Assembly: GCF_020905345.1 (NCBI RefSeq)
Contig: NZ_JAJJMO010000001.1
Location: forward strand, 4,216,001-4,280,000
Direction: 5' to 3'
From: Flavobacterium pisciphilum
GTDB taxonomy: Bacteria > Bacteroidota > Bacteroidia > Flavobacteriales > Flavobacteriaceae
Length of the DNA stretch: 64,000 nucleotides
Shown here: one piece after another, positions 43,868 through 51,607 of the stretch
How positions within the stretch are numbered: position 1 is the stretch's first letter
Layout: each line of letters opens with the position of its first letter
Position numbers and translations under genes: made by a program
Notes under the pieces: generated by a model
What the model was told of the DNA's origin: nothing
What the model saw: only the letters and a program-made list of their open reading frames with translations
Databases searched by the model: none

Positions 43868-44800
43868 TTATTTTGGCCTCCATGGTTCTTTACTCCACAC
43901 TAAATTTCCATTTGCATCACAACTCTCTATCTCATATGTAAAATAAGATTTAAAATCTGCCTTTTCAAAGTCAAAATCCAAACAGAGTGTTTGAATAGCT
44001 GTTTCAAATTTAATTTTATCATTTAGATTTTCCTCAAATAAAACATAATTATCTCCTGTGTACTTCATTGCTACACTTGGGTAAATTAAGCCGTCAAATT
44101 TTTTGTCAGAATGTTGTGGAGCAATTAAACCATTTGCATGTTTCAATCTACTTACATAGGAAGCACTCAATTTATAATCATGGTGTGTTCTTATATCAAT
44201 TTTTGAGAATTCATCACAAAAAAATTCCATAATTAAATCATTAACATCTAATGTTGTTGAGTCAATAATGTTATTTTCTCTAACGTGATTTTTATTTCCT
44301 TCTTTATATTTTTTAATATCTTCTCTGACATTAACGACAGAATTACTGTAATAAACTGGCGCTAAGTTTAAGTCTTTAGTCGTTTCCCAAACACTTATGG
44401 TAGTTAAACCAATTTCTTTTTTAGGATTGATTGATTTTTTCAGGCTCTGTAACACTTCAGCACATGCTAATTTTACATTTGATGAACAGTAGAAGATTGG
44501 TTCATGAGGTTTGTTTGCTCTACCATATTCGACTATGTTTTCCGGTTTGTTTATCCCTAACTCTGAAACATTATAAAAAATTTGGTTTTCATTATTTTTT
44601 CTAGCTCTAAATAATTTTGTTCCTTTAGGAATATGCCCGATTCCAAATGGTATCATATGGAAAACATCATCAATCATATTGTTAATGTCATCAATTTCAT
44701 ATTGACTTAAATCAAGAGATTGCAGTTTATTGATGAATGCTACCGCAGTTTCTTGATCTGGAAATCTGCTTTCAAAATCTACTATATTTAAATCTTTCAT
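43868..44800 (-). CDS. Cassette 2 protein: RES-domain protein
   Basis: A 310-residue protein. The RES domain has KLFRARKN (Arg65 and Arg67), YGRANKPHEPIFYCSS (92-107) and NVKLACAEV with Glu115, matching the Arg-Glu-Ser pattern from which the domain takes its name. RES toxins degrade NAD+. Here no antitoxin of the Xre type is adjacent; the N-terminal 50 residues (DLNIVDFESRFPDQETAVAF) are an extension, and the C-terminal half (about 170-310) is long for a toxin. A stand-alone RES protein may be a phage-defence effector; this is an inference. Confidence 0.85.
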   Translation of the reverse strand: MKDLNIVDFESRFPDQETAVAFINKLQSLDLSQYEIDDINNMIDDVFHMIPFGIGHIPKGTKLFRARKNNENQIFYNVSELGINKPENIVEYGRANKPHEPIFYCSSNVKLACAEVLQSLKKSINPKKEIGLTTISVWETTKDLNLAPVYYSNSVVNVREDIKKYKEGNKNHVRENNIIDSTTLDVNDLIMEFFCDEFSKIDIRTHHDYKLSASYVSRLKHANGLIAPQHSDKKFDGLIYPSVAMKYTGDNYVLFEENLNDKIKFETAIQTLCLDFDFEKADFKSYFTYEIESCDANGNLVWSKEPWRPK

Positions 44801-44836
44801 TATTTGATATGGTTGTGTTTTAAAATCTCGAATAAC

Positions 44837-44961
44837 GTTCTGGTAATCAGTGATTTTAGAATTAGATTAAGCCTTGTTTTCGGATTTGCCAAATCATCCC
44901 AAATGCAAATCCATTTTTCCATTAACCCAATCGCCAAAATCCGTTGTAGTAGCTGTTGTGC
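44837..44961 (-). repeat. Cassette-terminal attC-like repeat 3
   Basis: On the minus strand it begins GGCACAACAGC, then TACTACAACGGATTTTGGCG, ATTGGGTTAATGG, GGATTTGCATTTGGGATGAT, TTGGCAAATCCGAAAACAAG, GCTTAATCTAATT. It starts 15 bases after the stop of the phospholipase D-like gene. GGATTTGC and GCAAATCC form a perfect 8-base stem. The core is clearly related to repeats 1 and 2. The end is adjacent to GTTATTCGAG (44836-44827), the start of cassette 2. Confidence 0.75.
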
Positions 44962-44975
44962 CTTCTCTTTTTTAT

Positions 44976-45833
44976 TTATAATATTGGTTTTCTCATTGAT
45001 GTTTTTCCAAATGATTCTTTTCCAGTTCTATGGCAATAATTTTCTTTATAATCATAATTTGAAAAACTTTTCCAACTTTGGTATGAATAATCACAAAAAG
45101 GCATTTTAGGATTAAAAGTTATTTTTTGACCAGTTCTAATACAAAATCCATTAGTTGGTTTTTCAATTTCTCTTCTTGTTGGAATTTCTATTTCCTCAGA
45201 AGCCAAATGTAATTCAGATTTATAATCTAAAATTGTTTTGATTGCATTTCGATTGTTATTTCCAAATCCGGAATAAAATTTATCTGTTGTGTCAAGTAAA
45301 ATGTCTGATTTTACATAATTTTTCCCCAATATTAAACTTAATAATTTCTTTTGATATACAGGTCTTTTTACAAATACGGCTTCATTTTCTTCTGCAATTT
45401 TCCAACAAGTTTCCCAAGCATCTTTTTCAGTTTTGTTTGTTATTTTGTTTACGATATTAAGTTCTGAATAGATACCAAATTCAATATTGTTTTTAAATGA
45501 GTAATCATAAAGATTAACTGATGTAATTACACCTTTTTTTTCATTTCCATAATATTTTGCGTGTAAATTTGGAACATAAATGATACTAATATTTAGGAAT
45601 TTTTTAAAATATTCAAAATCATTTTTACTTAGACTTCGGCTTATATTATTTTCATTTTTTCCAAAAACAATTAAAATGTGTATTTTAGGATTGTTTAAAT
45701 GATTGTCAAATAATTTTTTAAAATAATCATCTAGTTTTATAAATGGAGAAACAATTAAAAGTGTTTCTTTTGTTTCCCAGATAATTTTAGATATGGTTTC
45801 TTCGAGTTCCAAACCCGTAATAAATTTACTCAT
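44976..45833 (-). CDS. Cassette 3 protein: phospholipase D-like with Cys-rich C-terminus
   Basis: A 285-residue protein. One HKD-type motif is visible: NLHAKYYGNEKKGVITSVNL with His91, Lys93 and Asn107, followed by Glu118. The N-terminus (residues 23-60, KETLLIVSPFIKLDDYF, IHILIVFGKN) fits the PLD fold. The C-terminal 65 residues hold a probable zinc-type element with CIRTGQK near residue 230 and YCHRTGK near 265. Many PLD-like nucleases of phage defence have a single HKD motif and dimerise; the tail pattern recurs in such proteins as I recall. Function in nucleic-acid cleavage is likely, not shown. Confidence 0.82.
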   Translation of the reverse strand: MSKFITGLELEETISKIIWETKETLLIVSPFIKLDDYFKKLFDNHLNNPKIHILIVFGKNENNISRSLSKNDFEYFKKFLNISIIYVPNLHAKYYGNEKKGVITSVNLYDYSFKNNIEFGIYSELNIVNKITNKTEKDAWETCWKIAEENEAVFVKRPVYQKKLLSLILGKNYVKSDILLDTTDKFYSGFGNNNRNAIKTILDYKSELHLASEEIEIPTRREIEKPTNGFCIRTGQKITFNPKMPFCDYSYQSWKSFSNYDYKENYCHRTGKESFGKTSMRKPIL

Positions 45834-46206
45834 TTTTTAATCTAATTTTTTCTGTTTTGTTTTGCGTTTCTGTTACTCGAAAGTGAAGCACAACTCGTTA
45901 ATATCAGCTATAAAATGGCATCAAACAACTTTTTTACTTGTCTTTGTGAAATAAGTTTCTTTTATTCAAGCGAATATAAGAAATCTTTTTACTACAATTT
46001 ATTAACTTTTGAATTAAAATAAAATGATTTCTACGTTTTATCTTGTTGAATTTTCTTTAGATCATATCATAGAATGGTTCACAAAGAGATTATTAAAGAT
46101 TAATAAATGGTAGACCCAAACATATTCAATTTGATACATTTCTGAGCCATGAAAGTATAAAAGTTTGTAATAGAATTTATGGTTGCCTAAGTAACTTTTG
46201 TATATT
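45834..46206. other. Gene-free stretch upstream of cassette 3
   Basis: On the minus strand the cassette boundary GTTGTGC lies at 45894-45888. The rest is AT-rich noncoding DNA, about 370 bases to the next gene. A 74-residue minus-strand frame at 46062-46286 overlaps the lipoprotein gene out of frame and is rejected. Confidence 0.6.
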
Positions 46207-46755
46207 CTAATAAGATAAAAATTCAATTTCCGATTTTTTATCCATAAGCTGCCAGCCATCATCTGTTCGTATAAAATAGACTTCATGAGTGAGTGTATCT
46301 TTCAATCCATTTTTAATGACAGCAGCAAAAATATTCTTTTTTCGAATCGTAGTGTATTCTACAATTGCCTTATTACCAGAACTCATAATCCGAATTCCCT
46401 TAATTGCTCCAAATTCTTCATCTGCTACTTTTACGCGTTGAATTTTAGATATTTTATCAGCAAGGGGTGTAGGCAGTAAGTATGGTTTTGCCGCAGAGGT
46501 AAAACTCACGAAAGAAATTGTATCACCAAATTTCTTATTTTGAAGCACTTTTACAAATCCTTTTTCGACAAGACCAGATTTAAAAATGGTGTACGCGTGT
46601 GCGGGATCATTGCAGTAAATATCATGGTCTACAATTGTAGGATAATGATTTTTTTCTAGAATAAGGGCAGTAGCCAATTTCTCATCTAGTTTTTTAGGTT
46701 GACAGCCTGTGATTATCAAAATTAACAAGGTCCAAATGCAGGATAGCTTTTTCAT
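46207..46755 (-). CDS. Lipoprotein of unknown function
   Basis: A 182-residue protein with a lipoprotein signal (LSCIWTLLILIITGC, Cys18). The rest is a compact beta-rich domain with DHDIYCNDPAHAYTIFKSGL, VSFTSAAKPYLLPTPLADKI and YFIRTDDGWQLMDKKSEIEF. No family recognised. It lies 30 bases after the 226-residue gene and may be co-transcribed with it. Confidence 0.72.
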   Translation of the reverse strand: MKKLSCIWTLLILIITGCQPKKLDEKLATALILEKNHYPTIVDHDIYCNDPAHAYTIFKSGLVEKGFVKVLQNKKFGDTISFVSFTSAAKPYLLPTPLADKISKIQRVKVADEEFGAIKGIRIMSSGNKAIVEYTTIRKKNIFAAVIKNGLKDTLTHEVYFIRTDDGWQLMDKKSEIEFLSY

Positions 46756-46785
46756 GTTTTTAAATTTTAAATTAGTACTATTTAG

Positions 46786-47466
46786 TTAATATTCTTTAAT
46801 CTGTTTAATCATACGTTCCAATGTTTCAATCGCTATTTCTTTGTCTCTTTCTTCGGCAACGTATGCCTTGCCACGCATCGCATTATAAGAAAGATTTACT
46901 TTATTTGGAGTGGATAAAAAAGGAACGATTGTTTTAAATAAATGATTCATTGATTTTGAAATAAGAATTTTTAGTTCATCGGATGCTCTAAGTATCAGAG
47001 CTGTCTGATCTGTTGAAAGTTTGCATAGTACTTTACTAGAAGTAGAGTCTACAACAGAGGACTCAGTTATCTTCTTTTCAGTAATTGGAAAGGGCTTGTT
47101 TAAATAGTTTGCAAATCTTGATTCAACAAAAGTTATTAATTCATCTAAACAGGATATTAAAGTTGATGTAACCTCTTTTAAATGTTCGCGGTGTTGATCA
47201 TTGCGGTTACTTATTTCTGTGATTCTATCTAAAAGAAATAGCAGTGATGAATAATAATTTCCAACTAATATTTTAATCTGTTTCTCATTGGTAAGCGAAA
47301 AAACTTGTACCGTAAACTGTGATTGAATTAAGAATGTTTGCTCGGTCGCTTTTTTAATAATCGCTTTGGATTGAATGGGAGTAATCATAGTAAGGTCTGT
47401 TTTACGAGGATTAAGGGTTGAGGTCACCGTTAAATCCATCCATTCTAAAAGATAGGTTTGAGTCAT
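46786..47466 (-). CDS. Hypothetical helical protein
   Basis: A 226-residue protein without signal or membrane segment. Mostly helical, with MITPIQSKAIIKKATEQTFL (an alternative start at Met27), KILVGNYYSSLLFLLDRITE and ASDELKILISKSMNHLFKTI, and a tail NKVNLSYNAMRGKAYVAEERD. No family recognised. It lies upstream of the lipoprotein gene and downstream of the AraC gene on the same strand. Confidence 0.6.
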   Translation of the reverse strand: MTQTYLLEWMDLTVTSTLNPRKTDLTMITPIQSKAIIKKATEQTFLIQSQFTVQVFSLTNEKQIKILVGNYYSSLLFLLDRITEISNRNDQHREHLKEVTSTLISCLDELITFVESRFANYLNKPFPITEKKITESSVVDSTSSKVLCKLSTDQTALILRASDELKILISKSMNHLFKTIVPFLSTPNKVNLSYNAMRGKAYVAEERDKEIAIETLERMIKQIKEY

Positions 47467-47576
47467 TTTTTTTACTTTTTACTTAGTAAATATTTCTCTC
47501 GACTTGCAATCGACAGTACTCTAAATCAATGCTTATAGAACATTCTTAACCCAGTCAAATTATGTTTATGTATTAT

Positions 47577-48437
47577 TCAATGAGGATTTAATCGTGACCG
47601 ATATTCGGAAGGGGACAGGGAAGTATGTCTTTTGAAAAAATTACTGAAAGCTGAAGAATCGGTGAATTGCAGTTCTTCACTAATATTGGAAATACTTATA
47701 TCTGTATTTTGAAGTAAATTTTCAGCCTCTAAAACAGTAGCTTGATCAATAAATTGTTTAGCTGTTTTCTGAGTTAATTCCTTAATTATTTTTGTAAGAT
47801 TACTAGGTGTCATAGATAATACATCCGCATAATATTTTACATTGTGTTGTTCTCTGCAATTCATTTCTAAAATTTTAAAAAATTGTATTAGTAGTTTTTC
47901 TTTTATGGTGAAATTTTCGTTTAATTGTTGAAGATAACTGCTATGTTTTTCTGCTAATACATAAAGGAATAAATTAAAACTAAGCAGCAATATTTCTTCT
48001 TTAAAAATTTGTTTACTGGATTTTCTTTTTTTTTGATATAATTGTTCAAACAAAAATACTAGGTGCTGGAGTTCTTTATCTTTGATATAAATTTTCGAAG
48101 GAAGTTTCCTAGTGTAAAAATCAAAATACCCTATATGTAGTCTTCGGATGTTATTCTCAAAAATAAAATCTGGTGTACACGATATTAGGCATATTTGCAA
48201 TTGTTTACTCATTGTCAAAATTTCACATGAACTTTGTATCGGAATTATTAGTAATTCATTTTCGAAGACTGTAACGTCTTTGTTATCTATTTTTATAGAT
48301 AAAGAACCTGAATTTACACTCAGTACAGAAAAATGGTCTGCGTTAAGAAGCTCATTAAAAACGGTTATAGGTGCTAAATTTTTGTATATGTAGACCTGCA
48401 AACCGGGATGATGATATTTTGAGTTTTTTCTTACCAC
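47577..48437 (-). CDS. AraC-family transcriptional regulator
   Basis: A 286-residue regulator. The N-terminal 150 residues form a cupin-like sensor (HPGLQVYIYKNLAPITVFNE, LSVNSGSLSIKIDNKDVTVF). The C-terminal 100 are the AraC double helix-turn-helix (YYADVLSMTPSNLTKIIKEL, then ISISNISEELQFTDSSAFSNFFKRHTSLSPSEYRS). It has the place and form of a ligand-sensing activator. Its target is unknown; genes at 46207 and 46786 on the same strand are candidates. Confidence 0.88.
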   Translation of the reverse strand: MVRKNSKYHHPGLQVYIYKNLAPITVFNELLNADHFSVLSVNSGSLSIKIDNKDVTVFENELLIIPIQSSCEILTMSKQLQICLISCTPDFIFENNIRRLHIGYFDFYTRKLPSKIYIKDKELQHLVFLFEQLYQKKRKSSKQIFKEEILLLSFNLFLYVLAEKHSSYLQQLNENFTIKEKLLIQFFKILEMNCREQHNVKYYADVLSMTPSNLTKIIKELTQKTAKQFIDQATVLEAENLLQNTDISISNISEELQFTDSSAFSNFFKRHTSLSPSEYRSRLNPH

Positions 48438-48515
48438 AACAATGCTCTTTTATAAAATTAGGATTGCAACGAGTTAAATAAATTTTATTTTATATAGGTT
48501 TAAGTTGATATCAGG

Positions 48516-48767
48516 TTACTCCGATAGTAATCTGGACATCAATGAAACAGTGACAAAAAGTAAATTGGACATGCCACTCACAAAAAGTAAGTAAGCCAGA
48601 ATGCGTGGGCTATCACTTTTTATCTCACCATTTGTGAGGTAGCCAATTATTTCATCATAGGAAAGTAGGTCTATGATGAAATAAAGACTAACAAGATTGA
48701 AAAGAATTAGAAACACAGTAAAAGTGTATATTATTTCCTTTTCGATGGAATAAAGACGATACAACAT
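48516..48767 (-). CDS. Small two-helix membrane protein
   Basis: An 83-residue protein with two hydrophobic helices (about 12-33, IYTFTVFLILFNLVSLYFII, and about 57-76, LAYLLFVSGMSNLLFVTVSL) and a short hydrophilic loop. Its ATG overlaps the TGA of the upstream lipoprotein gene (TGATG), so the two are translationally coupled. Unknown role. Confidence 0.65.
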   Translation of the reverse strand: MLYRLYSIEKEIIYTFTVFLILFNLVSLYFIIDLLSYDEIIGYLTNGEIKSDSPRILAYLLFVSGMSNLLFVTVSLMSRLLSE

Positions 48768-49504
48768 CAGTAAGTTGCTAGAGTACGTATCATAATTCCT
48801 GTAACAAGGGAGCGTCTAATCGCAGTAGATGAATTATCCATAGCACCACTAAGTCCCCCAACACGGTGTCCCTTAGAGGGAGGCCAATCTTTATCTTTGC
48901 GTGCCAGATTGTAATAGATGGAATATCGTATTATGGAAGAAGTCGTGAGGATAATTCTTTTATCCTCGTTACTAAATCCGGAATTAGCTATCACGGATGA
49001 TTCATAATAAATAATGTTTTGATAAATTTCCTCATAGGGATGATTTTCCCATAAAAGGACATTATTCATAAAACTGGAAAGGCTATCTTTTGCAGCACTT
49101 GTCATTGTAGAATTTGTAATAGTCTGATCTAGTTCAAACTGAGGATTATTTACAATTTCTTGTATTATGTCAAGATTAATTGGCAGATTTGTTTGCATGT
49201 TTAATAGCATTAAATCATTGTTTGCAGCTGCAATGACTTCAATTTGTTGGCTAATTTGCGCAATTGTAGTATGCTGATAATTGCCGGACAAATAAACATC
49301 AAGAATGTTATTATGTATTTGACCTGCAAAGTCATACGTGTTTTCCGGATTTTCAGGGGTCAGGTTTTCCATCAAACTTGTTGATTTTTCTAATTTTTTC
49401 ATGCTTATCTTACGAGCGATGCTTTCTGTGTTGTCAACAGTATCATTTGTACAGGAAATAATTAATAATGTTAAAATTACTAATGATATTGAAATGTTTT
49501 TCAT
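48767..49504 (-). CDS. Lipoprotein of unknown function
   Basis: A 245-residue protein with a lipoprotein signal (SISLVILTLLIISC, Cys18). Helical body rich in Asn and Ile (QQIEVIAAANNDLMLLNMQT, NSTMTSAAKDSLSSFMNNVL), ending GGLSGAMDNSSTAIRRSLVTG. No family recognised. It has a good promoter (49617-49648) and lies divergently from the TPR/AraC regulator at 49853. Confidence 0.7.
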   Translation of the reverse strand: MKNISISLVILTLLIISCTNDTVDNTESIARKISMKKLEKSTSLMENLTPENPENTYDFAGQIHNNILDVYLSGNYQHTTIAQISQQIEVIAAANNDLMLLNMQTNLPINLDIIQEIVNNPQFELDQTITNSTMTSAAKDSLSSFMNNVLLWENHPYEEIYQNIIYYESSVIANSGFSNEDKRIILTTSSIIRYSIYYNLARKDKDWPPSKGHRVGGLSGAMDNSSTAIRRSLVTGIMIRTLATY

Positions 49505-49616
49505 GATTGAAATGTGTAAAATGTGATAGACTACTTTTGTAGTCAGTTCATTTCACCCGGGTAAGCAGAACTTGAATTTAGCACGATGCCAAATGTTTTT
49601 GCTTTTGAATTCGAGA

Positions 49617-49648
49617 CAAATCTAAAGGGCTTTTTTTTATCCCGCAAA
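49617..49648 (-). promoter_or_regulatory. Promoter of the 49504 lipoprotein gene
   Basis: On the minus strand TTTG (49648-49645), 20 bases, then TAGATTTG (49624-49617). This is an exact match to the Bacteroidota TTTG-N20-TAnnTTTG consensus, about 110 bases before the start codon. Confidence 0.75.
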
Positions 49649-49659
49649 ACATTGTATAT

Positions 49660-49698
49660 GGATTTTCATACTTTACGGTATGGATTTTATGAAAATCC
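49660..49698. promoter_or_regulatory. Operator-like inverted repeat between divergent genes
   Basis: GGATTTTCATA (49660-49670) and TATGAAAATCC (49688-49698) form a perfect 11-base inverted repeat with 17 bases between. It lies just upstream of the promoter at 49617-49648 and before the plus-strand regulator gene, so it may bind that regulator. Confidence 0.6.
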
Positions 49699-49852
49699 GT
49701 ATGCCTTTTTTAGAGTAAAATAGCTAGTTATCAATTGTTTGTATTATATTTGAGATAATTTCTGGCAAAATATCCCTAGATTCTTTTTAAGCCGAATACT
49801 TGGCTCTAAAATGGTTTTGCAGAGGAAATAATGTCTCATTTTAATTCACATT

Positions 49853-51526
49853 ATGATTAGAAAGTATCTTTTTTTACTCTCTTTTTGTTGGGGAGGTCAA
49901 ATCAGCGCACAGGAACTCCATTTTAAAATTCCTGACACACTTCGATACAAGAATTATGATTATCTCTTTGAGCGAATAGAAGAATCCGTAAAAGATAGTG
50001 TTAAACAATCCCTCTATCTTCAATCTTTTTTGGTAAAATCAAAAGCAGAAAAGAATTTTGAAGAGATGGTAAATGGCTATAAAAACTATCTCTACCACTC
50101 CCCAGAAAATTTGAAACTGGTATATGCAGACAGTATGATCTACACTGCAAAAAAATCAAAGGACAATGCTTTGATAGGTTCGGCCTATCTTACAAAAGGA
50201 ATTGTATACTATGCTTGGAAAAAACACAATTATGCATTAGATAATTATCTTATTGCCAATAGTTATATTTCTAAAACTAATGACAAGTATTTAATCTATA
50301 AGGTCAAATACAATATTGCTAACATAAAATACTTTCTTGGGTCTTATAATGAGGCAATTGCTTTGTTTAAGGAATGCATCAATTATTTTAAGAAAAATAA
50401 TGATAGTGGTTATTTGAATTCACTTCATTCTCTTGGGTTGTGTTATAATCGTATTGGAAACTACAGCTTATGTACAGAAACAAATGAGAAGGGATTATTG
50501 GAAGGAGAAAGATTGGCTAATAATGAAATGAAAGAGTATTTTATTCTTTCCGAAGGAGTTAATCAGTATTTCAGAGGTAATTATGCTTTGGCTATTAAGA
50601 AAATAAACTATTCATTAGCCGTTATTCAAAAAAACAAAGGTTTTGCAAATGAGTCTGTTGCGTATTTTTATATTGGGAAAAGCTATTGGGATCTTAAGAA
50701 ACCCGAACTAGCGATACCCTATTTTCAAAAAGTGGATTCTATTTTTGATGATAAAGGATACATCCGTCCGGATCTTCGCAATAACTATGAATTACTACTC
50801 AGCTACTTTAAATCCAAAGACGATCTTGTGCTACAACTTTATTATATTGAAAAACTACTTAAAGTGGATAGCATATTGCACAATAGATATAGATATGTAT
50901 CAGGAAGAATTCACAAAGATTATGACACTAAAGAATTATTGGTACAGAAAAACAGTATTAAAAAGTTACTCAATAAAAGAGAACGGGATGGTTTTATTCT
51001 TAAAGGGATAGTAGTCCTTTTATTTTTATCTGTTGCCTTTCTCATTTATAAACATATTAAAAACAGGAAAATCTATCGACAAAGATTTGATGATTTAATG
51101 AAAAAAAGTGATGCTACTATTAAAGTTGATTCCAAGAATATAACCAATAGAATAGAAGACATGAATCAAGAAACGGTTACATCGGTCTTAAAGCAATTGG
51201 AGAAGTTTGAAACAGACAAAATATTTTTGGAGGAAGATTGGACTTTAGCAAAGCTTGCTGTTGCTTTTAACTCAAACACAAGGTATATTTCACAAATAAT
51301 AGCTACTTACAGAGATAAAAAGTTTGCAAATTATATCAATGACCTAAAAGTGGATTATTTGATTGGCTTATTAAAAGAGAATAAAAAAATTCAGAATTAT
51401 AATAACAATGCACTATCAGAAGAATGCGGTTTTAGCACTACAGAGCGTTTTGCAAAAGCTTTTTTTTCCAGAACTGGGATACCTGCATCATATTTTATGG
51501 AGGAACTTCGAAAAGAGCAATTGTAA
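49853..51526 (+). CDS. TPR, membrane and AraC-type hybrid regulator
   Basis: A 557-residue protein with signal peptide (residues 1-19, ending GGQISAQ), then TPR repeats (about 100-340, for example GSYNEAIALFKECINYFKKN, GNYALAIKKINYSLAVIQKN and KKPELAIPYFQKVDSIFDD), one membrane helix (about 385-403, GIVVLLFLSVAFLIYKHI) and a C-terminal AraC-type HTH (WTLAKLAVAFNSNTRYISQI, then ALSEECGFSTTERFAKAFFSRTG). Such proteins are thought to read a periplasmic signal and control transcription at the membrane. The divergent lipoprotein gene is a likely target. A -7 box TATATTTG lies at 49745-49752. Confidence 0.88.
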   Translation: MIRKYLFLLSFCWGGQISAQELHFKIPDTLRYKNYDYLFERIEESVKDSVKQSLYLQSFLVKSKAEKNFEEMVNGYKNYLYHSPENLKLVYADSMIYTAKKSKDNALIGSAYLTKGIVYYAWKKHNYALDNYLIANSYISKTNDKYLIYKVKYNIANIKYFLGSYNEAIALFKECINYFKKNNDSGYLNSLHSLGLCYNRIGNYSLCTETNEKGLLEGERLANNEMKEYFILSEGVNQYFRGNYALAIKKINYSLAVIQKNKGFANESVAYFYIGKSYWDLKKPELAIPYFQKVDSIFDDKGYIRPDLRNNYELLLSYFKSKDDLVLQLYYIEKLLKVDSILHNRYRYVSGRIHKDYDTKELLVQKNSIKKLLNKRERDGFILKGIVVLLFLSVAFLIYKHIKNRKIYRQRFDDLMKKSDATIKVDSKNITNRIEDMNQETVTSVLKQLEKFETDKIFLEEDWTLAKLAVAFNSNTRYISQIIATYRDKKFANYINDLKVDYLIGLLKENKKIQNYNNNALSEECGFSTTERFAKAFFSRTGIPASYFMEELRKEQL

Positions 51527-51566
51527 TTTTTATTGAGGTTTATTTTTGTTTACATATTTTAAAAAA

Positions 51567-51600
51567 AAATCCATCTCAAAGATACTATCGAGATGGATTT
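51567..51600 (-). terminator. Terminator between converging genes
   Basis: AAATCCATCTC (51567-51577) pairs with GAGATGGATTT (51590-51600), an 11-base stem. On the minus strand a run of T follows, so it mainly ends the 51608 transcript; it can also serve the plus-strand regulator gene. Confidence 0.85.
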
Positions 51601-51607
51601 AACTTGA

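Noticed and set aside
42372-44961. CRISPR-like array
   Set aside because: Only three imperfect, long, widely spaced repeats with genes between them; no short regular repeat-spacer units and no cas genes.
46062-46286. A 74-residue minus-strand frame
   Set aside because: It overlaps the 5'-signal-bearing lipoprotein gene at 46207 in another frame, has no recognisable features and lies in AT-rich noncoding DNA.
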